A stretch of DNA of 64,000 bases from Luteimonas sp. 8-5 (GCF_029763755.1 NZ_JARUVM010000014.1:1-64000); one strand, 5' to 3'. Shown: positions 38,856 to 49,378, counted from the first letter of the stretch. Numbers and translations are program-made. The notes: generated by a model from the sequence alone, not told the origin.

Positions 38856-40511
38856 CTTGTACCCGTTGGTGATCGGGTAGCGGCGCTCGCGTCCGAACGC
38901 CCGCCGCGAGACCTTGGGCCCGGGCGCCGCCTGGTGGCGCTTCCATTCGCTGGTCCGCACCAGGCGCAGGACGCGCTCCACCGTCGCCGCGTCGAATCCG
39001 GCGGCGACGATCTCCTCGCCCGATTGTTCCTGGTCGACGTGGCGCAGCAGGATCGCGTCGAGCACGTCGTAGGGCGGCAGCGAGTCCTGGTCCAGCTGGT
39101 TCGCGCGCAGCTCCGCCGACGGCGGCCGCGCGATCACCGCCGACGGGATCACCTCGCCGCCCCCGGCAGCGCTGCCACCAACCGTATTGCGCCAGCGCGC
39201 GACCGCGAACACCTCCGTCTTGTACAGGTCCTTGAGCGGCGCGTAGCCGCCGCACATGTCGCCGTAGATGGTGGCGTAGCCGACCGCGTACTCGCTCTTG
39301 TTGCCGGTGGTGAGCAGCAGCCCGCCGAACTTGTTCGACATGGCCATCAGCAGCGCGCCACGCGTGCGCGACTGCAGGTTCTCCTCGGTGGTGTCGACCG
39401 CCTGGCCTTCGAACACGTCGGCCAGGGCATCCAGGTAGCCCTGGAACGGCTCCTCGATCGGCAACGTCAGCAGGCGCACGCCCAGCGATCGGCACTGCAC
39501 GTCGGCCAGGTCGTTGGACAGGCCGGCGGTGTAGCGCGACGGCATGCGCACCGCGGTGACGTTCTCCGCGCCCAGCGCATCGACCGCGATCGCCAGCACC
39601 ACGGCCGAGTCGATGCCGCCCGACAGACCGAGCCAGGCCTTCGTGAAGCCGTTCTTGCGGCAGTAGTCGCGGGTGCCGCGCACGATCGCGCGCCACGCCA
39701 GCGCATCGCGGCTCTCGTCGCCGTCGACCAGCCACTGCACCGGGCTGAACCGCCGCGTCGAAGCGTCGAAATCGGCGACCAGCCACTCGTCGGTGAACGC
39801 GGCCGCGGCCGGATGCACGATGCCATCGCCGTCGGCCAGCACCGAGGCACCATCGAACACCAGCGCATCCTGTCCGCCGACCAGGTTCAGGTAGGCCAGG
39901 GCCACGCCGCCGCCGACCTGGTTCTCGGAACTGCGCTGCGCCAGCAGCGCGTCGCGGCGCGCGTGCTTGTCGTGCTCGAACGGCGAGGCGTTGGGCACCA
40001 GCACCAGTTGCGCGCCGGCGGCGCAGGTATCGGCCAGCGGTTCGGGGAACCACAGGTCCTCGCAGATCACCACGCCCACGCGCACGCCGCCGACCTCGAA
40101 CACGCAGGGCTCGACATCGGGATCCACGTCGAAATAGCGGCGCTCGTCGAAGACCGCGTAATTGGGAAGTTCGCGCTTGCGGCAGGTGCGTTCGATGCGG
40201 CCGCCGCGGACCACGCTGGCCGCGTTGTAGACGATCGACCCGGCCGCCTGTGGCCAGCCCACCACCGCGACGACGCCGTCGCCGATGGCGGCCGCGATGC
40301 GGTTCATCGCCGCCTCGCAATCGGACAGGAACGACGGCCGCAGCAACAGGTCCTCGGGCGGATAGCCGCACAGGGCCAGCTCCGGGAACAGGACCACGCC
40401 AGCGCCGAACTCGTCGCGCGCCTCGCGGGTCATGGCGATGATGCGGTCGGCGTTGCCGGCGACGTCGCCGACCGGGAAATCGAACTGGGCCAGGGCGATG
40501 CGGAGGGTCAT
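38853..40511 (-). CDS. nadE: Glutamine-dependent NAD+ synthetase
   Basis: 552-residue two-domain enzyme. The N-terminal carbon-nitrogen hydrolase (about residues 1-260) contains VVICEDLWFPE with the glutaminase cysteine. The C-terminal ATP-pyrophosphatase has [17 protein letters not shown] and LTTGNKSEYAVGYATIYGDM, converting deamido-NAD to NAD. Length matches bacterial glutamine-dependent forms. Divergent from aroK across 37 bases. Confidence 0.96.
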   Translation of the reverse strand: MTLRIALAQFDFPVGDVAGNADRIIAMTREARDEFGAGVVLFPELALCGYPPEDLLLRPSFLSDCEAAMNRIAAAIGDGVVAVVGWPQAAGSIVYNAASVVRGGRIERTCRKRELPNYAVFDERRYFDVDPDVEPCVFEVGGVRVGVVICEDLWFPEPLADTCAAGAQLVLVPNASPFEHDKHARRDALLAQRSSENQVGGGVALAYLNLVGGQDALVFDGASVLADGDGIVHPAAAAFTDEWLVADFDASTRRFSPVQWLVDGDESRDALAWRAIVRGTRDYCRKNGFTKAWLGLSGGIDSAVVLAIAVDALGAENVTAVRMPSRYTAGLSNDLADVQCRSLGVRLLTLPIEEPFQGYLDALADVFEGQAVDTTEENLQSRTRGALLMAMSNKFGGLLLTTGNKSEYAVGYATIYGDMCGGYAPLKDLYKTEVFAVARWRNTVGGSAAGGGEVIPSAVIARPPSAELRANQLDQDSLPPYDVLDAILLRHVDQEQSGEEIVAAGFDAATVERVLRLVRTSEWKRHQAAPGPKVSRRAFGRERRYPITNGYK

Positions 40512-40517
40512 GGGGGA

Positions 40518-40523
40518 AGTCTA
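40518..40523 (-). promoter_or_regulatory. -10 element TAGACT of nadE, leaderless spacing
   Basis: TAGACT, TCCCCC, then ATG at 40511. It shares the 37-base divergent gap with the aroK element. Confidence 0.5.
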
Positions 40524-40536
40524 CCCGGCCAGCAGC

Positions 40537-40542
40537 TACCAT
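40537..40542 (+). promoter_or_regulatory. -10 element TACCAT of aroK, leaderless spacing
   Basis: TACCAT, CGCGCC, then ATG at 40549. No ribosome site is visible between it and the start. Confidence 0.45.
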
Positions 40543-40548
40543 CGCGCC

Positions 40549-41091
40549 ATGAAGACCGCCCCGAACCTGGTACTCGTCGGCCCCATGGGGGCGGGCAAGA
40601 CCGTCGTCGGCAGCCGCCTTGCCGGGCGTCTCGGGCTCGCGTTCATCGACCTGGACGCCACCATCGCCGATGCGGCCGGCAAGAGCGTTCCGGAGCTGTT
40701 CGCGACACGGGGCGAAGCAGCGTTCCGCGAACTCGAGCGCTCGGCGCTGGCCGGCGCCCTGGCCAACCGTGACCAGCTCATCGCCACGGGCGGCGGTGCG
40801 GTCCTCGATGCGGGCAGCCGCGAGCTGATGCGACGCCACGGATTCGTCGCCTGGCTGCAGGTCGACGTCGAAGGACAGTTGCGGCGCCTCGCCGATACGG
40901 ACGACCGTCCCCTGCTGCAGGTCGCCGATCGTGGGGAACGCATGCGTCGACTGGCCGCCCTCCGCGACCCGTTGTACGCGGAAGTTGCGGACCTCACGCT
41001 GGAAACCGGCGACGATCCACCCGGCCAGGTCGTGGCGACCCTGGAACGGCTGTTGCCGCTGCACTGGAAACACGGGGAGACCGCGGCATGA
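40549..41091 (+). CDS. aroK: Shikimate kinase
   Basis: 180-residue P-loop kinase phosphorylating shikimate in chorismate synthesis. Walker A GPMGAGKT is at residues 11-18, the shikimate-binding [20 protein letters not shown] follows, then [24 protein letters not shown] (GGG loop) and the lid region DDRPLLQ. Directly upstream of aroB with an ATGA overlap; aroK-aroB is a standard operon. Confidence 0.97.
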   Translation: MKTAPNLVLVGPMGAGKTVVGSRLAGRLGLAFIDLDATIADAAGKSVPELFATRGEAAFRELERSALAGALANRDQLIATGGGAVLDAGSRELMRRHGFVAWLQVDVEGQLRRLADTDDRPLLQVADRGERMRRLAALRDPLYAEVADLTLETGDDPPGQVVATLERLLPLHWKHGETAA

Positions 41092-42182
41092 CTCCGATCC
41101 ACCGCATCGATGTCGGCGGCGACATGCCCTATCGCATCCATGTCGGTCCGGGCCTGCTCGACGACGGCGCCGCCCTCGTCGCGCACGTGCGTGGCCGCCA
41201 CGTCCTGCTGGCCAGCGACGGCAACGTCGCGCCGCTGTACGCCGCGCGGGTCATCGAAGCGCTTGCGGCGCACTCGCCCGTACGGGTGCATACGAGCAAC
41301 ATCGCGCCCGGCGAGGCATCGAAGACCATTGACGCCTTCGCCGCGCTCATGCACGCGCTTGCCGACTTCGGCGCCACCCGCGACGCCTGCGTGTTCGCGC
41401 TCGGCGGCGGCGTCGTGGGCGACCTCGCGGGCTTCGCCGCCGCCTGCTGGATGCGCGGCATCGACTGCGTGCAGCTGCCCACCACGTTGCTGGCAATGGT
41501 CGATTCCTCGGTCGGCGGCAAGACCGCGGTGGACCTGCCGCAGGGCAAGAACCTGGTCGGCGCCTTCCATCCGCCGCGCGCGGTGTTCGCCGACACCACC
41601 ACCCTGCGGACCCTGCCCGACCGCGAGTTGCGCGCCGGCATGGCCGAAGTCGTGAAGTACGGCGCGATCATGGACGCGGCGTTCCTGGACTGGCTCGATG
41701 CCAACGCCACCGCGCTGCTCGAACGCGACGACGACGCACTGGCCGCGGCCATCGCCCGCAGCTGCGCGCACAAGGCCGCGATCGTGGCCCGCGACCCGCG
41801 TGAACAAGGCGAGCGGGCGCTGCTCAACTTCGGCCACACTTTCGCCCACGCCATCGAGGCCGAACAGGGCTATGCCGGTGGCGGAGGCGGCCTCAACCAT
41901 GGCGAAGCGGTCGCCGTCGGCATGGTCCTGGCGGCCAGGCTCTCGACCGCGCTCGGCCTGGCGGATGCCGGGCATGCAATGCGCCTGGCCTCGCTGCTGC
42001 AGGCTTTCGGCCTCGACACCACCTTGCCCTCCGGCCTGGACCCGGGCGCCCTGCTGGCACGCATGCGCCTGGACAAGAAAGCGGCAGCCGGCGGCTTGCG
42101 TTTCATCCTCTGGGATGGTCCGGGCAGCGCGCGGATCGTCCCTGAAGTCCCCGAATCGGCGGTACTGGACGTCCTACAATAG
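41088..42182 (+). CDS. aroB: 3-dehydroquinate synthase
   Basis: 364-residue NAD- and zinc/cobalt-dependent cyclase converting DAHP to 3-dehydroquinate. [58 protein letters not shown] and the metal-binding [17 protein letters not shown] and [14 protein letters not shown] are all intact. Translationally coupled to aroK. Confidence 0.97.
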   Translation: MTPIHRIDVGGDMPYRIHVGPGLLDDGAALVAHVRGRHVLLASDGNVAPLYAARVIEALAAHSPVRVHTSNIAPGEASKTIDAFAALMHALADFGATRDACVFALGGGVVGDLAGFAAACWMRGIDCVQLPTTLLAMVDSSVGGKTAVDLPQGKNLVGAFHPPRAVFADTTTLRTLPDRELRAGMAEVVKYGAIMDAAFLDWLDANATALLERDDDALAAAIARSCAHKAAIVARDPREQGERALLNFGHTFAHAIEAEQGYAGGGGGLNHGEAVAVGMVLAARLSTALGLADAGHAMRLASLLQAFGLDTTLPSGLDPGALLARMRLDKKAAAGGLRFILWDGPGSARIVPEVPESAVLDVLQ

Positions 42183-42189
42183 GCGCCCC

Positions 42190-42443
42190 ATGCGCCTGCT
42201 CCTGCAACAACGACCCGACGGCCGCGAAGCGCCCCGCTTCGTCCAGCTCATGCTCGAGCGCGACCTGCTCGGCGGCTGGACGCTGGTGCGCGAAAGCGGC
42301 CAGTCCGGCGGCAGGAGCACGGTGCGCCGCGAGCAGTTCCTCGAACAGGCCGCCGCCATGGCCGCGTTCGAACGTGCCCGCGACCTGCAACTGAAGAAAG
42401 GATTCCAGTTGATGTTCGCCCAGGGCGTCGATGCCCCCAAGTG

Positions 42444-42444
<1 letters not shown>
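42190..42444 (+). CDS. Small WGR-like domain protein
   Basis: 84-residue protein consisting of little more than a WGR-like fold: [20 protein letters not shown], then a Gly/Arg-rich turn, then [23 protein letters not shown] domains occur in PARPs and DNA-associated proteins; as a stand-alone protein its role is unknown. It begins 7 bases after aroB and its stop overlaps the hemE start, so it is expressed with aroKB-hemE. TACAAT nine bases before the ATG (overlapping the aroB end) could give it an additional promoter. Confidence 0.75.
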
Positions 42445-43544
<1,100 letters not shown>

Positions 43545-43553
43545 CGGGGCTGC

Positions 43554-44423
43554 TCAGGGTGCGACGTTGCCGTGCCCCATCGGGCAGCCGCCGATAGCGG
43601 TCCGGAAGCCCTGGACGACATTGCCGACGGCGATCACGTTGCCGCGGGCACTGCTGGTGCTGCAAACGATACCTAACTCGCCCTTGGAGACGACGACGTT
43701 GTCGCGCAGCACCAGGTCGAACGAGGTCGCGTCTACCCAGATGCCCCTGACGCCCCAGCTGTCGCCGACGTCCGGCAATCCTTCGATGCGGTTGCGGGCA
43801 ACGGTGCCTCGACCGGCTACGAGAATGCCGATCGAAAGCGGCGGCCATGCGTTGGTCCGAATACCGCTGACGACATTGTCGAGCACGTCGATCGAACCGT
43901 CCGCCGAAATCGCCTGCGGCGTCGTCTGGGGCACATCCGGCGCGTAGAGATCGAGCACCCGGTTTCGGCGAATGGTCGAACGCTCGGCCGTCATGTTGAT
44001 GCCGGAGGTAATGCTTCCCGACACTGTGTTGTCTTCCACCAGGTGGCCGCTCCCTCCGTACAGCCCGATACCGATCAGGTACCCACGGATGACGCAGTTC
44101 CGCACCGTGATGTTGTCGCCTTCATAGTCGCCCCCGGGACCGGAATAACGGATCGCAGTACCGTAGCCGCCCGCGAGATTCGCGGTACCGTCGATCAGAT
44201 GGCCCCTGCAGTCGATGGTGACATCGTCGGTGGCCACCGTGACTGCGGTCCACTCATCGGCCGTGGTGCGGATGTCATTGGCAAGGCACCATGTTCCCGG
44301 CTGGTCCGCCACTGCCGGTGCCGCGTCGATGTACGCAGTGCAACCGTCGGTACCGTCCGCCTGCGCCGGAAGCGCCAGCACGGCCAGGAGAGCGACCGCA
44401 ACCACCCGTGAGATGCCGTTCAT
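43554..44423 (-). CDS. Secreted right-handed beta-helix protein (paralogue 1)
   Basis: 289-residue exported protein: Sec signal peptide ending ALPAQA, a short N-terminal module (GCTAYIDAAPAVADQPGTWC), then a parallel beta-helix of NosD/pectate-lyase-like repeats (DDVTIDCRGHLIDGT, ITVRNCVIRGYLIGIGLYGG, STIRRNRVLDLYA). Six cysteines lie at positions equivalent in its two neighbours. No catalytic residues are identifiable, so substrate and function are unknown. Downstream of paralogue 2 by 21 bases. Confidence 0.85.
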   Translation of the reverse strand: MNGISRVVAVALLAVLALPAQADGTDGCTAYIDAAPAVADQPGTWCLANDIRTTADEWTAVTVATDDVTIDCRGHLIDGTANLAGGYGTAIRYSGPGGDYEGDNITVRNCVIRGYLIGIGLYGGSGHLVEDNTVSGSITSGINMTAERSTIRRNRVLDLYAPDVPQTTPQAISADGSIDVLDNVVSGIRTNAWPPLSIGILVAGRGTVARNRIEGLPDVGDSWGVRGIWVDATSFDLVLRDNVVVSKGELGIVCSTSSARGNVIAVGNVVQGFRTAIGGCPMGHGNVAP

Positions 44424-44444
44424 CGCTGTATCGCTCCCGCGTTC

Positions 44445-45305
44445 TTACGGATAAATCCGATTATTGATTGCAGACCCGCAGTTGTCCGGGACCGGCGCCA
44501 CGCCGATTCCGACATTGTCGATCACGTGGTTGGCGGAACTACCGACATAGTAGTTGCAGTCGAGGCTTCGGCCAGGCTCCGTGGAGATGATGACGTTGTC
44601 GCGGACGACGACATCCGCGGCACTGTTGAGCTTGATCCCCGAGCCAACCCGTGGCGGTTCGACGCCGCTTTGCGCCAGGACGATCCGGTTGCCCTTGACG
44701 GTGCCGCTCGTCGAGGACTGCATCACGATTCCCTCTGCCGCATCACTGTGCTTGTAGTTGACGAAACCGCGGATCACATTGTCGAGGACGTCGCCGCTGC
44801 CCCATACGGCGATCCCCTGGCCGCCTGTTTCGATGATGCGATTCCCCCGGACGACAGCGCGATTGCCAAATATCGCGATGCCGGTGATCAGGATATCCGT
44901 GGCAAGCAAGCCCTCGACGCGATGGCCGTTGCCCTCGAGGGAGACGCCCTCGGTGTAGCCGCGGAGCCGGCAATTCCTGACCACGGTGCGATCGTGCTGG
45001 CCGTCGCCACCCATCGACAAGACAGCGGACCGGCCCGGGTATTGCGTCCCGGTGCCGTCCATCAGGTGTCCCCGGCAGTCGATGGTCACGTCATCTGCAC
45101 GGACCCATACGCCCCAGATGCTGTCCTTGTCGGCAGGATCGCTGGCCAGGTCCGACGCCAGGCACCAGGTGCCAGGCGACGAGACCTCGATCGGCAACGC
45201 GGTGATGTAGTGGTCGCAGCCATCTCCACCGTCGGCCGCCAAGGCCGGCATTGCGGCACCGGCCAACAGGACGATGGCCGCCAGCAGCCGGAACACCGCC
45301 CTCAT
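44445..45305 (-). CDS. Secreted right-handed beta-helix protein (paralogue 2)
   Basis: 286-residue exported protein with signal peptide MRAVFRLLAAIVLLAGAAMP ending at ALAA. The N-terminal module GCDHYITALPIEVSSPGTWC and helix repeats DDVTIDCRGHLMDGT, TVVRNCRLRGYTEGVSLEG and NRAVVRGNRIIETGGQGIAV mirror paralogue 1, including the six cysteines (two in LDCNYYVG and PDNCGS). The start overlaps the paralogue 3 stop by four bases, so the three form one operon. Confidence 0.85.
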   Translation of the reverse strand: MRAVFRLLAAIVLLAGAAMPALAADGGDGCDHYITALPIEVSSPGTWCLASDLASDPADKDSIWGVWVRADDVTIDCRGHLMDGTGTQYPGRSAVLSMGGDGQHDRTVVRNCRLRGYTEGVSLEGNGHRVEGLLATDILITGIAIFGNRAVVRGNRIIETGGQGIAVWGSGDVLDNVIRGFVNYKHSDAAEGIVMQSSTSGTVKGNRIVLAQSGVEPPRVGSGIKLNSAADVVVRDNVIISTEPGRSLDCNYYVGSSANHVIDNVGIGVAPVPDNCGSAINNRIYP

Positions 45306-46165
45306 GGGCTCGGCGCCAGGTAGCTGTTGTCGCCCGCGTCCCGGCATCCGACGCTGGGGGTCGCAAAGCCCCCCACCGCATTGCCTTGCACCAGGCCTTT
45401 GGAATCCGCGCAGCGCAAGCCGATGCCCGGCCCCGCATGGGGGCCCGCAACGTCGTTCTCGCGCACGACGACCCAGCCCGGGGACGCGTTGTATATCCCG
45501 TAGGCCGAACCAGAGCCGCCCGGAACAATTTCGCGGACCCGGTTGCCGGAGATCACCCCTCCATCGTTCAAAGAGGTATCGATGCCGAAGGCGCTGCCAT
45601 TGCCTTCGCCGCCGCCGACGACGCCTGCGACCGTGTTGTCGATGATGTCCACCGATCCCTTGGTCATGATGCCCAGGGCCAGCGGCGAGAACGTGGCACC
45701 ACCCGTGTCCGATACTTCGTTGCGCTGCACGATGGAATGGTCCCCGGCGGCGTAGATTCCGACGAAGTGGTTGCCGACGACGCGATTGTCTTCGATGACG
45801 TTGCCTCGCCCGCCATCGCCGATGGCGATGACGCCGTACTGGAAGCCGGTGATGTAGCAATTCTTCACCGTCACGCCGCGCCGCGCCGACAGGTGCACGC
45901 CATGGCTGGTCACGTGGCCGCCGCCATTGCCGATGATCTTGTGCTGCGTGCAGTCCACCGTGGCGTCATCGGCCTCGACCAGGATGGCCGAGCCCAGGTT
46001 CCCCATGTAGCTGATGTCGTTGGCCAGGCACCAGGTTCCGGGCTGGTCGATCTTCGCCGGTGCGCGTTCGATGTAGCCTGTGCAGTCGGGAGCCGGTTCG
46101 GCCGCCTGCGCAGGCGCAGCCAGTGCCAGCGCCCACAGGACGACTGGAGCGAATGTCCGTAGCAT
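45302..46165 (-). CDS. Secreted right-handed beta-helix protein (paralogue 3)
   Basis: 287-residue exported protein, first of the three-gene operon. Start chosen at MLRTFAPVVLWALALAAPAQ (signal peptide) with GGAAG upstream; the longer frame adds a non-signal stretch. Module DCTGYIERAPAKIDQPGTWC, then repeats such as DDATVDCTQHKIIGN, VTVKNCYITGFQYGVIAIG, NVIEDNRVVGNHFVGIYAAG and HSIVQRNEVSDTGG. Same six-Cys pattern. Divergent from the proline iminopeptidase gene. Confidence 0.85.
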   Translation of the reverse strand: MLRTFAPVVLWALALAAPAQAAEPAPDCTGYIERAPAKIDQPGTWCLANDISYMGNLGSAILVEADDATVDCTQHKIIGNGGGHVTSHGVHLSARRGVTVKNCYITGFQYGVIAIGDGGRGNVIEDNRVVGNHFVGIYAAGDHSIVQRNEVSDTGGATFSPLALGIMTKGSVDIIDNTVAGVVGGGEGNGSAFGIDTSLNDGGVISGNRVREIVPGGSGSAYGIYNASPGWVVVRENDVAGPHAGPGIGLRCADSKGLVQGNAVGGFATPSVGCRDAGDNSYLAPSP

Positions 46166-46217
46166 CTGTGATCTTCCGTTGTTCCCCGCGTTCACTATAC
46201 CGCCGAGGCCATCCAAA

Positions 46218-47288
46218 ATGCGAGCATCCCGTGTCCGTTGCTGGTCAACCGGATTTTTCCTTTCGTTCGCCTTCGCAATTCCGGCATTCGCGCAGCAGGC
46301 GCCCGCGAACGGTTACTTCGACAACACCGGCCGCCAGGACGTCCTGTCCGGCGGCGTGCGCATGATCCCGATCACCACGCCGCAGGGCGAGTTCCGGGTG
46401 TGGACCAAGCGCGTCGGCAACAACCCGACGATCAAGGTGCTGTTGCTGCACGGCGGCCCCGGCGCCACCCACGAATATTTCGAGGGCTTCGACAGCTTCC
46501 TGCCCGGCGCCGGCGTGGAGTACTACTACTACGACCAGCTCGGCTCGGCCTACAGCGACCAGCCCGACGACATGACGCCGTTCCTGTCCATCGAGCATTA
46601 CGTCGAGGAAGTCGAGCAGGTCCGCCAGGCGTTGGGCCTGGACAACGGCAACTTCTACCTGCTGGGCAACTCCTGGGGCGGCCTGCTGGCGATCGAGTAC
46701 GCGCTCAAGTACCAGCAGCACCTCAAGGGCCTGGTGGTCTCGAACATGGTCTCCAGCATCCCGGCCTACAACCGCTATGCCGAGGAAGTGCTGATGAAGG
46801 AGATGGATCCGGCCGACCTGGCCGAGATCAAGCGCCTGGAAGCGGCGAAGCAGTACACCGATCCCAGCTACGAAAAGCTGCTGCAGCCCCACTACGAGCG
46901 CCACATCCTGCGCATGCCGTCGGAACAGTGGCCCGAGCCGGTGGTGCGCAGCTTCGCCCACATCAATCCCGAGGTGTACGTGCCGATGCAGGGCCCGAGC
47001 GAACTCGGCGCCAGCGGCATCCTGGTCGACTGGGACCGCACCGACGACCTCTCCCGCATCACCGTGCCGACACTGGTGATCGGCGCGCAGTACGACACGA
47101 TGGACCCGGCGTTCAAGCGCATGATGGCCGACCGCCTGCCCAACGGCCGCTACCTGCATTGCCCCAACGGCAGCCACCTGGCGATGTACGACGACCAGGC
47201 GGTCTACATGGAAGGCCTGATCGACTTCCTGCGCGACGTCGATGCCGGCCGCGCCATCAAGCCGGAGGCAACGGCAACGCCACGGTGA
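46218..47288 (+). CDS. Proline iminopeptidase family hydrolase (S33), exported
   Basis: 356-residue alpha/beta hydrolase with a predicted Sec signal peptide (FFLSFAFAIPAFAQ). LLLHGGPGATHEYFEGF is the S33 HGGPG oxyanion motif, GNSWGGLLAIEYALKYQQ holds the nucleophile serine, IGAQYDTMDP the Asp and CPNGSHLAMYDD the His. It would release N-terminal proline or related residues from small peptides in the periplasm. TATACC about 17 bases upstream of the leader is a candidate -10. Overlaps the histidine kinase gene by 32 bases. Confidence 0.9.
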   Translation: MRASRVRCWSTGFFLSFAFAIPAFAQQAPANGYFDNTGRQDVLSGGVRMIPITTPQGEFRVWTKRVGNNPTIKVLLLHGGPGATHEYFEGFDSFLPGAGVEYYYYDQLGSAYSDQPDDMTPFLSIEHYVEEVEQVRQALGLDNGNFYLLGNSWGGLLAIEYALKYQQHLKGLVVSNMVSSIPAYNRYAEEVLMKEMDPADLAEIKRLEAAKQYTDPSYEKLLQPHYERHILRMPSEQWPEPVVRSFAHINPEVYVPMQGPSELGASGILVDWDRTDDLSRITVPTLVIGAQYDTMDPAFKRMMADRLPNGRYLHCPNGSHLAMYDDQAVYMEGLIDFLRDVDAGRAIKPEATATPR

Positions 47289-48060
47289 ACCGGGTGCCGC
47301 GGCCGGGCGCGCTGTGCACGTCGATGCGCCCGCCCATCGCCGCGGCCAGTTCCGTGCAGATGGCCAAGCCGAGTCCGCTGCCTCCGTGGCGGGCCGTGGT
47401 ACGGGCTCCGTCTCCCTGTTCGTAGCGGCCGAAGACGCGCGCGCGCTGCACCCGGCGCAATCCGGGTCCGGTGTCGTGCACCGCCAGGCACAGCACCCCG
47501 GGCGTGGTCGGCTGGACGTACACGCGCAGGCCGACTTCACCGCGCTCGGTGAACTTGATCGCATTGCCGAGCAGGTTGAACAGCACCTGCCGGATCCGCA
47601 GCGCATCGCCGAGCACGCGCCCGGGTACGCCGTCCTCGACCGACTCCACGAAGCGCAAGCCGCGCCGCCGTGCCAATGGCGCCTGCAGCGCGCAAACACC
47701 GGCCACCAGGGCGCGCACCTCGAACGGCCGGGGATCCAGCGGCAGGCGACCCGCCTCCAGCCGGGCGATGTCGAGCGCATCGTCGAGCAGCCGCAACAGG
47801 TGGGCGCCGGCCTGGCGGATCGCCTCGGCGCGACGCCGCTGGCACGGATCCAGCGGCCCGTCGAGCAGCAGTTCGCTCATGCCCATCACGCCGGTGATCG
47901 GCGTGCGCACCTCGTGGCCGAGGTCGGCGAGGAACTGGCTGCGGTCCATGGAGGCCCGCTCGACCTCGCGGCGGCGCTCGCGCTCGCGCCATGCGGTTAC
48001 GGCCCAGTACGCGCACATCGGCACCAGCAATCCCGGCAGCATCCATGCGATCGGCGACAT
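47257..48060 (-). CDS. Orphan sensor histidine kinase
   Basis: 267-residue membrane kinase: one N-terminal helix (MLPGLLVPMCAYWAVTAW), almost no sensory domain, then HisKA with FLADLGHEVRTPITGVMGMS (phospho-acceptor H49) and HATPase with NLLGNAIKFT (N box), VHDTGPGLRRV (G1) and GGSGLGLAICTELAAAMGG (G2). It has no receiver domain and no response regulator gene nearby, so partner and signal are unknown. The start at 48060 is the first usable ATG; upstream sequence carries no other convincing start. Confidence 0.85.
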   Translation of the reverse strand: MSPIAWMLPGLLVPMCAYWAVTAWRERERRREVERASMDRSQFLADLGHEVRTPITGVMGMSELLLDGPLDPCQRRRAEAIRQAGAHLLRLLDDALDIARLEAGRLPLDPRPFEVRALVAGVCALQAPLARRRGLRFVESVEDGVPGRVLGDALRIRQVLFNLLGNAIKFTERGEVGLRVYVQPTTPGVLCLAVHDTGPGLRRVQRARVFGRYEQGDGARTTARHGGSGLGLAICTELAAAMGGRIDVHSAPGRGTRFTVALPLPPA

Positions 48061-48135
48061 GCCGGCATCACGCCATGCAACGCTGTGTCCCGCAAGCGGT
48101 GCTACCGTGAACGCGCACGCGACGCCGCGGCCGCC

Positions 48136-48141
48136 TAGAAT
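48136..48141 (+). promoter_or_regulatory. -10 element TAGAAT of yceI-1, leaderless spacing
   Basis: CCTAGAAT, then CCCCGC, then ATG at 48148; the same CCTAGAAT word precedes sdaA. Confidence 0.6.
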
Positions 48142-48147
48142 CCCCGC

Positions 48148-48780
48148 ATGCCCTTGCGCACGCACAAATGGAAGCGCCTGCTGCCCGCGGTCCTCGCCGG
48201 ATTGCTGTGGCCGGCGGCTGCCCTGGCGCAGGCGCAGGGCTACCGCCTGGACCCGGTGCATACGCGGGTCGCCTTCACCGTCGACCACGCGGGTTTTTCC
48301 GCCGCGCTCGGCACGGTCTCCGGAAGCACCGGTGCCATCGCCTTCGATCCCGCCGACTGGCGCGCCACCCGCGTCGACATCCAGGTGCCACTGCAGAAGC
48401 TGGATCTCGGCGACGACGCCTGGAACCAGGCGGCCAGGCGCATGCTCGACGCGCAGCGGTTCCCGGTGGCGCGTTTCGTCTCCGACTCGGTGGAACCGGT
48501 CGATGCCACCCACGCCGCCGTATGCGGCACGCTGACCCTGCACGGCACCGCTCGTCCGCTGTGCCTGCAAGCCACTTTCAACCAGCTCAAGCGCCAGCCG
48601 CTGCCGCCGTTCCGGCGCACGCTCGGCGTTTCCGCCACCACGGTGCTGTTCCGGACCGAATTCGGCATCGACGACTGGCTGTCGATGGTCGGCGACGTCG
48701 TCGAGTTGCGGATCGAGGTCGAGGCGCACCGTGACGACGACATGCTGGACCGTTTTCCGACTCCGAAGGGCGCCCAATGA
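48148..48780 (+). CDS. YceI family periplasmic protein (1)
   Basis: 210-residue YceI-like lipocalin-fold protein with a Sec signal peptide (LAGLLWPAAALAQAQ). YRLDPVHTRVAFTVDHAGFS is the family opening, and VCGTLTLHGTARPLCLQATF and the FGIDDWLSMVGDVVELRIEV end are typical. Members bind polyisoprenoids such as ubiquinone. It is coupled by ATGA to the cytochrome b561 gene, a common pairing that suggests periplasmic/membrane redox function. Confidence 0.9.
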   Translation: MPLRTHKWKRLLPAVLAGLLWPAAALAQAQGYRLDPVHTRVAFTVDHAGFSAALGTVSGSTGAIAFDPADWRATRVDIQVPLQKLDLGDDAWNQAARRMLDAQRFPVARFVSDSVEPVDATHAAVCGTLTLHGTARPLCLQATFNQLKRQPLPPFRRTLGVSATTVLFRTEFGIDDWLSMVGDVVELRIEVEAHRDDDMLDRFPTPKGAQ

Positions 48781-49370
48781 GCGCAGGCATCCAACTGAAG
48801 AACTCGCGCGACCGCTGGGGCGCGGTCAGCCAGGCGCTGCACTGGCTGATCCTGGCCTTGGTGTTGTGGATGGCTTGGCTCGGGCTGACCATGACCGACC
48901 TGCCCAATACGCCGCGCAAGGTCGAGACATACTCGCTGCACAAATCGCTCGGCCTGCTGGTGCTGGCGTTGATGCTGTTGCGCGGCGCGTGGCGCCTGTA
49001 CGCGGGCGCCCCCGAACCCGAGCCGGGCACGCCTGCATGGCAACACCGCATCGCCACGGCCACCCATGGCGCGCTGTACCTGCTGTTGCTGGCCATTCCG
49101 GTCAGCGGCTGGGTGATCAATTCCGCCTCCGGTTTTCCGTTGCGCTGGTTCGGCCTGTTCCGCGTGCCGCAGATCTCCGCGCGCAGCGAAGCGCTCGAGG
49201 AACTGGCCGAGACCTGGCACGAATGGATGTTCTGGGCACTGGTCGTGCTGGTGCTGGCGCACGCCGCGGCCGCGGTCTGGCACCACCTGTTCCAGCAGGA
49301 CGCCACCCTGGTGCGGATGCTGCCAGGCCGGCGTCGCCCGCCGGTCGATCCGTCCGCCCCTTCCCCATGA
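48777..49370 (+). CDS. Cytochrome b561
   Basis: 197-residue bacterial cytochrome b561 (YodB/CybB type) with four transmembrane helices. Haem-ligand histidines lie in VSQALHWLILALVLWMAWLG, TYSLHKSLGLLVLALML, THGALYLLLLAIPVSGW and the WHEWMFWALVVLVLAHAA helix. It passes electrons between quinone and unknown partners, and is flanked on both sides by yceI genes. Confidence 0.93.
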   Translation: MSAGIQLKNSRDRWGAVSQALHWLILALVLWMAWLGLTMTDLPNTPRKVETYSLHKSLGLLVLALMLLRGAWRLYAGAPEPEPGTPAWQHRIATATHGALYLLLLAIPVSGWVINSASGFPLRWFGLFRVPQISARSEALEELAETWHEWMFWALVVLVLAHAAAAVWHHLFQQDATLVRMLPGRRRPPVDPSAPSP

Positions 49371-49378
49371 GGTCCCCC

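Noticed and set aside
43554-46165. Beta-helix cluster as an inserted mobile element
   Set aside because: No transposase, integrase, target duplication or tRNA boundary is visible; it may be lineage-specific but tandem duplication explains it.
48061-48147. Longer N-terminus (sensory domain) for the histidine kinase
   Set aside because: The frame is open but contains no usable start close by and overlaps the divergent yceI gene and its promoter.
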